From: Elusimicrobiota bacterium
GTDB taxonomy: Bacteria; Elusimicrobiota; Elusimicrobia; UBA1565; UBA9628
DNA: 19,001 nucleotides
Direction of reading: 5' to 3'
Assembly: GCA_028717525.1 (NCBI GenBank)
Contig: JAQUNT010000001.1
Location: forward strand, 1-19,001
The translations under genes were made by a program, and so were the position numbers. Numbering within the stretch: position 1 is the first letter of the stretch; every line of letters starts with the position of its first letter. The notes beneath the pieces were generated by a model that had not been told where the DNA came from, searched no databases, and saw only the letters and a list, made by a program, of their open reading frames with translations. Below, in pieces: positions 8,101-17,100 of this stretch.

Positions 8101-11100
8101 CCCTGGACCCCAAGGACCTCTTCACCCACCCGACCATCGCGGCTCTGGCGGCCCAGGCCGGCCGCGCCCAGGCCCCGGCCGTCCGGAAGAGGGCCTGCGG
8201 CGAGGCGTCCCTGACCCCCATACAGCGCTGGTTCTTCGAGCTGGGGCTGCCCAAGCCGCACCATTTCAACCAAGCTGTGCTGCTATGCCTCGAGCATGCT
8301 CTCGACGCGCGGCTGGCCGGCGAAGCCGCCCGCAGGCTGGCGCAGAGGCACGACTCCCTGCGTCTGCGCTTCCACAGGGACGAGGCCGGCCGCTGGCGGC
8401 AATCCTACGGACCCAGCCCCGGGCCGGTCTCCGTGGTCGAGAGGGACCTCTCCGGCCGGGCCGGGGACCTGGACGCCGAATGCGGCAAGCTCCAGGGCAG
8501 CCTCGACATTAGGGAAGGCCCCCTTCTGGCCCTGGGCCTGTTCCGGGGCCTACCGGACCCCAGGCAGAGGCTGTTCATCGCGATCCATCACTTGGCCGTT
8601 GACGCTGTCTCCTGGCGGATCCTGCTCGACGATTTCGCGCGCGTCTACGAGGCCCTGGCCTCCGGCAGGCGCCCGCCGGTGCCGGGCCGACGCTCCTGCT
8701 CCTTCCAGCAGTGGGGCGAGGCCCTGCAGCGCTACCGCGACGGGCCGGCCCAAGCGCAGTGGGACCTCTGGCTGGGCATGCAGGCGGGCCCCGCAGCCGC
8801 GGCATGGGACGCAGGGGGAGGTCCCTCCCGGACCGAGGTCGAGCTAGGCGAGGTCCAGACCGCGCAGCTCCTGGCCGAGGCGCCCGTTGCCTATCACGCC
8901 TCGGCCCAGGACCTGCTGCTGAGCGCCCTGCTGGCGGCCTGGCAGAGGGTCACCGGGAGCCGGGAGCTCTTCGTCCACCTGGAAGGCCACGGCCGTGAGA
9001 GCATAGATCCGGCGGCCGACGCCGCGGCCGCCGTGGGCTGGTTCACCAGCCTCTATCCCGTGCTCCTGAGGGCGCCGGCGGCCCAGGACTCCGACGCCGC
9101 GCTCATCAAGGCGGTCAAGGAGACCCTGCGCTCCGTGCCGGACCACGGGCTGGGCTACGGGGTCTTGCGGTATCTCTCAGAGGACCCCAGGGCCCGGCTG
9201 CTGGCCGAGCGGCCGCAGCCGGAGATCGCGTTCAACTACCTGGGCCGGCTGGAGCCGGAGCTGCGCGGGCCTCTGGCCGGCAGGCTCGACCCGCAGGCCG
9301 CGGGTCCGGCCAGCGCCCTTGAGAATCCCGCGCCCCATGCCCTGGAGATCGACGCCTGGGTCGCGGGGGGCCGGCTCCGGGCCGCATTCGCCGCGCGCCA
9401 CCGCGAGACCGCCGAGCGCCTGGCCGCCGCGTTCCGCGAGAGTCTCTCCCGGCTCATCAGCCACTGCCTCCAGCCCGGCTCCGGCGGGCACACCCCCTGC
9501 GACTTCCCGCTGGCGCGGCTGAGCCAGGCGGCGGTGGAGTCTCTGACCGCCGGGGAGCCGACCGAGTCCATCTACCCCTTGAGCCCGATGCAGGAGGGCC
9601 TGCTGTTCCACGCCCTCTACGCCCCGGACTCGGACCAGTACATCGAGCAGCTCTGCTGGACTTTGGAGGGCCCCTGGGACCCCGCTGCCCTCAAGGAGGC
9701 CTGGGCCCAGATCCTGCGGCGCCACGCCGTGCTGCGCACGGCCTTCTTCAGCGCGGGGCTGGAGCGGCCGCTCCAGGTCGTCCGGCGGGACCCGCGGCTG
9801 GACTGGCGGGAGCTGGATTGGCGGGGAGTGCCCGAGGCTCGGCGCGACGAGAGGGTCGCCGATTACCTGAGGCGGGACCGGCAGGAGGGCTTCGACCTGC
9901 GGCAGGCGGGGCTGTGCCGCTTCCACCTCATCAGGACGGGCGCGCAGCGCTACCGCTTCATCTGGTGCTTCCACCACGTGCTCATGGACGGCTGGTGCCT
10001 GTCTCTGCTGCTCGACGAGTTCCGGCGCCGCTACGCGGCCCTGGTCAAGGGCCGGGCTCTGACGCTGCCCTCGCCGCGGCCGTTCGCGGACTACGTCGCC
10101 TGGCTGGAGGGCCGCGACCGGGCCGCGGACGAGGCGTTCTGGAGGTCCCAGCTCTCCGGAGTGGGCGAGCCCACCCCTTTGGGCATCAACACGCGGCCGC
10201 TGGGCACGCTGCGCCCCATCTCCGACTGCGCCGAGGAGTCCCTGCGCTTCAGCGCGGCCCTGACCCGCAGGATCTCCGGCTTCGCCCGGGAGCGCCGCCT
10301 GACCGTGAACTCCGTGCTGCAGACCGCCTGGGCCCTGGTGCTCGGCGCCTACAGCGGCCGCAGGGAGGTGGTGCTCGGGGTGAACGTGTCCGGCCGTCCC
10401 GCCGAGCTGGCCGGCGTGGACCGGATGGTCGGCCTGTTCGTCAACGCGGTGCCCGTGCGCTTCGTCCTGGACCCGGGGGCCCGCGCCGGGGAGGCCGTGG
10501 CGCGCATGCATGAACTGATGCGCGAGGTCGGCGCGCACAGCTACGGCAGCCTGGCGGACCTGCAGCGCTTCAGCGGGGTGCCGCCCAACACCCCCCTCTT
10601 CTTGAGCGAATACGTGTTCGAGAACTACCCGGCCGGCGAACCGGCGCGCGCCGGGCCGGGCGGGCTGCGCCTGCGCGATTTCCGCGCGGTCGAGAAGACC
10701 AACTACCCCCTGGGCCTGATGGCCGCTCCCGGACCCCGGCTCTCGCTCAAGGCCGCCTTCGACGCCGGCTCGTTCGCGCCCCAGTCCATCCGGCGCCTGC
10801 TCGGCCACCTGCGCACCGCGGCCGAGTGGCTGGTGCGCAACCCCGGCTCGCGTCTGGGCCGCGCCCGGATCATGCCTGATGCGGAGCGGGAGCTGGTCCT
10901 GCGCCGCTGGAGCGGGGCGCAGAGAAGGCTCCCGCCTGAGGGGCCCCTGCCGTTCGAGCTCTTCGCGAGGCAGGCGCGGGCGGACCCCGGCCGCACGGCT
11001 TTGGTCTGCGGCGGGCGGAGCCTGAGCTACGGGGATCTGGACCGGCTCTCGGGCGGCATCGCGGCGGCCTTGGCCGAGGCCGGCTGCAGACCGGGCCGGC

Positions 11101-14100
11101 TGGCCGGCTTCCTGCTGGACCGCGGCCCTGCGGCCGCCGCGGCCGTGCTCGGGATCATGCGCTCGGGCGCGGGCTGCGTCCCCCTGGACCCGGCCTGGCC
11201 GGACGCGCGCCTGCGCGCGCTGATCGCGGACGCGGGCCCAACCGCCATAACGACGCAGGCGGGCTGCCTGCCGCGCCTGCGCGCGCTGTGGCCCGGAGGG
11301 CGCCTGCTCTGCTGCGACGAGCCCGGCGACAGGGCGGCGGCGCCGTCCCGCTGCCCGGCCCGCCCCGGGGATGCCGCCTATGTGATCTTCACCTCGGGCT
11401 CCACGGGCGCGCCCAAGGGGGTCCGGATCACGGGACGGAACCTCTCGGACCATGTGGCGGCCGCGGTGCGGCACTACGGGATCACGGCCGAGGACGCGGT
11501 GCTCCAGTTCTCCGCGCTCTCGTTCGACGCGGCCTACGAGCAGCTCTTCGCCGCCTGGGCCGCCGGGGCCAGGCTGGTCATGCGCGGGGAGGCGCTTTGG
11601 ACCCCGGCGGAGCTCAAGGACGCGCTGCTGTCCCAAGGCGTGACCGTGATGAACCTGCCCACCGGCTACTTCCGGGAGGTGGCCAAGGCCTGGTCCGCGG
11701 ACCCGGAGGGGCTGCGCGCCTGCAGGTTGAGGCTGCTCATCGTGGGCGGGGACGTCCTGGACCCGGACAGCGTCGCGCTCTGGCAGGGGCTGCCCCTGCC
11801 GGCCCACCGCTTCCTCAACGCCTACGGTCCCACGGAGACGACCATCACGGCCGCGACCTGCGAGCTCCGCGGGCGGCCGGCCGTGGTCCCGATCGGGCGG
11901 CCCCTGGGTGCCCGCAGGCTCTACGTGCTCGGCGGCGGCGGGCAGGTGCTGCCTCCCGGGGTGCCGGGAGAGCTCTGCATCGGCGGCATCGGGGTGTCCC
12001 CGGGCTACCTCGGCCGGCCCGAGGCCGGCGCGCAGCGCTTCGCGGACGACCCCTTCGCCCCGCCGGCCGAGAGGCGGCGCGGCTGCGGCCGTCTCTACAG
12101 GACCGGGGACCTGGCGCGCTGGAACGAGGCGGGCGAGCTGGAGTTCCTGGGCCGGAGCGACTTCCAAGCCAAGGTCCGCGGCTTTCGGGTGGAGCCGGAG
12201 GAGATCGAGCTGGCCCTGGCCCGCCACCCGGCCGTCTCCGCCTGCGCCGTGGTCCTCTCCGGCGAAGAGGACGACCGCTCCCTGGCGGCCTACTTCGTGC
12301 CGGCCCAGTCCGGGGGCGGCCCGGAAGCGGCCCAAGGCGCGGTCGCGGCCTGGGCCGAGGTCTACGACGAGCTCTTCTCCCGCGCCCCGCAGGGCCGGGA
12401 CGGGGAGGCCTTCGACACCACGGGCTGGAACAGCTCCTTCGACGGCTCACCCATCCCCGAGGAGCAGATGCGCGAATGGGTGGCGGGAGCGGCGGCCCGG
12501 ATCCTGGAGCTGCGGCCCGGCTCCGTGCTCGAGGTCGGCTGCGGCACGGGCCTCATCCTGAGGGAGGTGGCGCCCCATTGCCGCCGATACCTGGGCCTGG
12601 ACTTCTCCGCCCCGGCGGTGGCCAGGCTGCGCCGGCGGCTCGCGCAGAGTCCCATCCCGGGCGCGGAGGTGGTCCTGGAGCGCGCGGACTCCCTCGGCGG
12701 CCTCGCGGAGCCCGGCAGCGTGGACACGGTCGTGCTGAACTCGGTCATCCAGTACTTCCCGGAGCTCGGCTACCTGGAGCGGGTCCTGGAGCTGGCCCTG
12801 GCCGCGGCCCCGAAGGGGAACATCTTCATCGGGGATGTCCGCGACCTGCGCCTGCAGGACGCCTTCCGTCTGGAGGTGGCTCTGGCCAGGGGCGGCGCGG
12901 CGCTGCCGGAGAAGGAGCTTCTGGTCTCGCCACACTATTTCCTGGATTTCGCCGCGCGGCATCCCCGCGTCTCGGACGTGCGCCTGATGCCCAAGCTGGG
13001 GGCCTTCCCCAACGAGATGAACCGCTACCGATTCGACGCGGTCCTGCGCGTGGGCGGTGCGGGGGCCGGCGGCCCCCGCACCGCTCCGGCCGAGGTCCCC
13101 TGGCGGCCCGGCCTGGACCTGGACGGCCTGCTGGCCTCGTGCGGCGGCGCGGTCCTGGTGAGAGGCTACCCGGACCGGAGGGTCTGGGCCGCTCAAGGCC
13201 TGACCCGCAGGCTCGCCCAAGGGGGCGAGCTCGGCGGGGAGAAGGAGCGGCTGGAGGCGCAGGCGCAGGGCTTCCTCCCGTTGTCCGAGCTGGCCGCTCT
13301 GGCAGCGCGGCGCGGGTACCGGTTCTTCCCGCGGCTCAGCCTGGGCGCAGACCCCGCCCGCTGGGACCTCTACTACCTTAAGAAGGGCCTGCCCCCCGCG
13401 GCGCGCAGCCCGATCGCTGGCCGTCCAGCGGAGCTCTCCAACCGGCCGCTGGAGCGCTTCCTCAGGCGGTCCATCCCGGCCGAGGAACTGCGCCGGTTCC
13501 TTTCCAGCCGGCTGCCCGATTACATGGTCCCCTCCCTGTTCGTCGAGCTCGACGCCCTGCCCGCGACCCCCAGCGGCAAGCCGGACCGCCGCGCCCTGGC
13601 CCGGCTCGGCCGCCGGCCCCTGCCGCGGGCCGGGGGCGGGACGGCCCCGCGCGACGAGCTGGAGAGGATGCTGGCGGACACCTTCGCGGAGGTGCTGCGG
13701 CTGGACCGGGTGGGCGTCAGGGACGATTTCTTCGCGCTCGGCGGGCACAGCCTCTCCGCCACGCGCGCGGCTTCCCGGGTCGGCCAGGCCTTCGGAGTCG
13801 ACTGCCCGGTGAAGGCCGTCTTCGAGCATCCCCGCGTCGCGGAGCTCGCGGCATTCGTCCGGGAGCGGCTTGCGGACCGGTCCCCGGCCAGGCCGCCCTT
13901 GGTGCGGACGGGCGGGCCCGGCCCATTCCCCCTGTCCTTCGCCCAGGAGAGGCTCTGGTTCCTCGAGCGCCTCGAGGCCGGAGGGGGAGGCTGCTACCAC
14001 ATGCCGGCCGCGTTCCGCCTCAAGGGGCCGCTGGACGTCATGGCCCTGCGCAGGAGCCTCGACCTGCTCGTGTCGCGCCACGAGAGCCTCAGGACCGTGT

Positions 14101-17100
14101 TCCCGGAGCGCGACGGCGAGCCGCGCCAGGAGGTCCTGGCCGCCTCTCCCGCCGCGCTGGAGCTCCGCGCGGCATCGGCCGGGGAGGCTGCCGGGGTCCT
14201 GGAGAGCCTGCTGCGCACCCCCTTCGACCTGCAGAAGGGCCCGCTCTTCAAGGCCTGCCTGCTCAAGACGGGCCCGGACGAGCACGTGCTCCTGCTGGAC
14301 CAGCACCATATCACGGGCGACGCCTGGTCCGCGGCCATCCTGTTCGAGGAGCTGTCCCGGTGCTACGCCGCCTTCTCCAGGGGCCGGGACGCGGAGCTGG
14401 CCCCGCTGCCGGCGAGATACGCGGACTTCGCCGTCTGGCAGAGGGGCTGGCTCCGGGGGGAGACCCTCCAGGCCCTGCTCGACCATTGGAGGGAGCGGCT
14501 GGCGGGCGCGCCGCGGCTGGAACTCCCCGCGGCGCGGCCGCGCCGGGAGCGGGCCTGGCGCCGGGGCCGGCAGCTGGAGTTCAGCCTGGGCGGGGAGGTC
14601 GCTGCGGAGCTCAAGAGGGCGGCCCGGGAGACGGGCGGCACGCTCTACATGGCCGTGCTCGCGCTCTTCTCCATCCTGCTCGGCGGGTGCGCCGGGGAGG
14701 AGGATGTGCTGGTGGGAACGGTCCTGGCCGGCCGGGACGAGCCGTCCCTGGAAGGCGTCGTGGGCTTCTTCGTGAACACCGTGCTCCTGCGCGTGGACCT
14801 CGGGCGGGACCCGTCCTTCCGCAGGCTCCTGGAGCGGGTGAAGAGGACCGCCCTGGAGGCCTATGCCCGCCAGGACCTGCCGTTCGAGAAGCTGGTCGCG
14901 GAGCTGCGGCCGGAGCGCGGCATGGGGAGCAGCCCACTGCTGTCGGCCCTGCTCGTCTTCCAGAACGCGCCCGAGGCCTGCCTCAGGCTGGACGGCCTGC
15001 AGGTCAGCCCGCTGGGACTGCCGCCGGGCGGGGTGCGCTCCGACCTCGACCTCTACGCCTGGGAGGACGACGGGGCCTTGCGGCTCGCGTTCGTCTACGA
15101 CGAGGAGCTCTTCGACGAGGCGACCATCGCGGCCCTGGCCGGCCGGCTCCAGGATATCGCGGCCACGGCGTCGCGCGGCGGCGACGCGCCCCTTTCCGCG
15201 CTCTCCTTCCGCGGCGGGCGGCAGGCGCCGCAGCCTCCCCTGCCGCTGGCTGCGCAAGCCGGCCGGCTGCGCCTCTCCTTCCATCAGGAAAGGCTCTGCT
15301 TTATCGACCGCTTCGAAGAGAAGAACGTGTATGAGGGCAAGCCTGTCTACCACAACCTGCCCCTGCTCATCGAGCTCGACGGGCCTGTCGACGCGGCGGC
15401 CCTGGAGCGCCGCCTCCGGCAGGTCGTGGGCCGGCACGAGGCCCTGCGCACCGCCATCAGGACCTCCGGGGAGGAGGCCTGGCAGGAGGCGGCTGACGGC
15501 TTCCAGCCCAGGCTGCAGGTCCTGGCTCTTCCCGGGGCCGGCCCGGCCCTGCTGCGGCAGAAGGCCCTGGAGTTCGCGGGGCGTCCCTTCGGCCCGGAGG
15601 AGGAGCCCCGGCTGCGCGCCGCCCTGCTGCGCGGGGACGGGGACAAGAGCCTCTTCGTGGCGGCGGTGCATCACATCCTGGCGGACCGGCGGTCCTTGGA
15701 CCTCGTGGCCCGGGAGCTGGCCTCCGGCGCCGGCGCGCCGGAAGACCTGCCCTACGGAGCGTTCAGCTCCTGGCAGAGGAGCGTGCCCGCCAGCGCCTGG
15801 CAGCCCCTGCTCTGCGACTGGAAGTGGAGGCTCAAGGGCGAGCTACCCGTGCTCCGCCTACCGGAGAGCCGGCCTCGGCCCGCCATTCACACCTACACCG
15901 CGGGGACCTGCGAGTTCGAGCTTCCCGCGGACCTGACCGGGCGGGCGGAGGGCTTCGCCCGGCGCGAGGGGATCGGCCTCTTCGACCTGCTGCTCTCGGG
16001 TTTCATGGCGTCCTTGCTGTGCTGCTCCGGGCAGGAGGAGCTCATCGTGGGCATCCTCGGCGAGGGGCGGCCGGAAGGCGCCCGCGATGCGGTGGGGCCA
16101 TTCGCGAACCTGCTCCCCATACGGGCCCGGCTGGACAGCGGCCGCAGCTTCCGCGCCTTCCTGGGCTCCGTGGCGGCGGCGACGGCCGAGGCCCGCGCCG
16201 GGGCCGCCCTGCCCTTCGACCTGCTCGTCGCGGAGCTCAAGCCCCCGGTGGACATGAGCCGCACCGCGCTCTTCGACGTGCTCTTCGACCTGCGCCTGGA
16301 GGCGGAGCCCTGGCCGGGTTTCGGGACCGCCGCGGCGCGGGTCTGGGAGACCAACCAAGGCCTGGGGAAATACGACCTCAACCTCCTCATGCTCCGGAGC
16401 GCGGGCCGCCTGCGCGGGACCCTGGTCTTCAACTCGGACATCTACGATCCGGGCGCCGTATCGGACATGATGGAGCGCTTCCAGGCGGTCCTGGCCAACC
16501 TCCTGGCGCGTCCGGACGTGCCGGCGCGGGAGGTCTCCTGGCTCTCCCCGGCGGAGCAGGAGCGGCAGGCCGCCCTGTGGGACGGCCCGGCCGCCGCCTT
16601 CCCGGAGCGCGAGACCCTGCACGGCCTTTTCCGTAGGCAGGCGGCCCGCACCCCGGACCGGACCGCGGTGGTCTGCGGGGGAGAGCGGCTCTCGTACCGC
16701 GGCCTCGACGAGAGGTCCGACCGCCTGGCCGGCCGGCTCAGGCGCCTGGGCGTGGGGCCGGACACCTTGGTGGCCCTCCTCCTGGAGCGCTCTCCGGACG
16801 CGGTCGCGGCCATGCTCGCCGTGCTCAAGGCCGGCGGGGCTTACCTGCCCATCGACGCCGCGCTGCCCGAGGAGAGGATCGACTTCATGCTCGCGGACTC
16901 CGGGGCGGCCGCGCTGGTGAGCACGACCGAGCTGCGCCGCAAGGTGCGCCGGGCGCTGCCGGCCGAGGTCCTGCTCGACGCGGACCGCGGCGAGGCCGCG
17001 GCCTTGCCGGCCGGCTCCCCGGAGGACCTCGCCTACTGCATCTACACCTCGGGCTCCACCGGCCGCCCCAAGGGGGTCTTGATGGAGCATCGCAGCGTGG

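Larger units (their letters stand above)
10950..13610 (+). other. Domain: adenylation (A) interrupted by N-methyltransferase, code DAENIGAITK (unassigned)
   Basis: Motifs: SLSYGDLD, YVIFTSGSTGAPKG (from 11379), FDAAYEQLF (11523), NAYGPTETTIT (11817), GELCIGGIGVSPGY, YRTGDLARW, GRSDFQAKVRGFRVEPEEIE; then the methyltransferase; then LPDYMVPSLF and SGKPDRRAL (Lys 13578). Pocket: D11526 A11529 E11538 N11652 I11739 G11745 A11820 I11844 T11847 K13578. The code matches none I can recall exactly. Six of ten positions equal the Orn code DMENLGLINK, and it shares DAE-IG with the Lys code DAESIGSVAK. Glu at 239 could pair with a cationic side chain, so a basic residue is a tentative guess. Confidence 0.88.

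Noticed and set aside
4776..8273. Very long antisense open frames (also at 9177-12335, 12447-15674, 15858-18878)
   Set aside because: Their translations are low-complexity and rich in Gly, Ala, Arg, Gln and Pro with no recognisable domain, and they mirror clear NRPS codons on the + strand. They arise because G/C-saturated third positions rarely form stops on the other strand.
8586..8606. HHLAVDA in the gene 2 E domain as an inactivating change
   Set aside because: The residue after Asp is variable in E domains, and the following VSWRIL and all other E motifs are intact.
13054..13084. Inverted repeat as a rho-independent terminator
   Set aside because: No T-tract follows and it lies about 6 kb inside an uninterrupted gene.
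11288..13381. Long + strand open frame in another register
   Set aside because: It overlaps the A-nMT domain, which reads correctly in the main frame; its translation is Arg/Gly/Ala-rich with no motifs.
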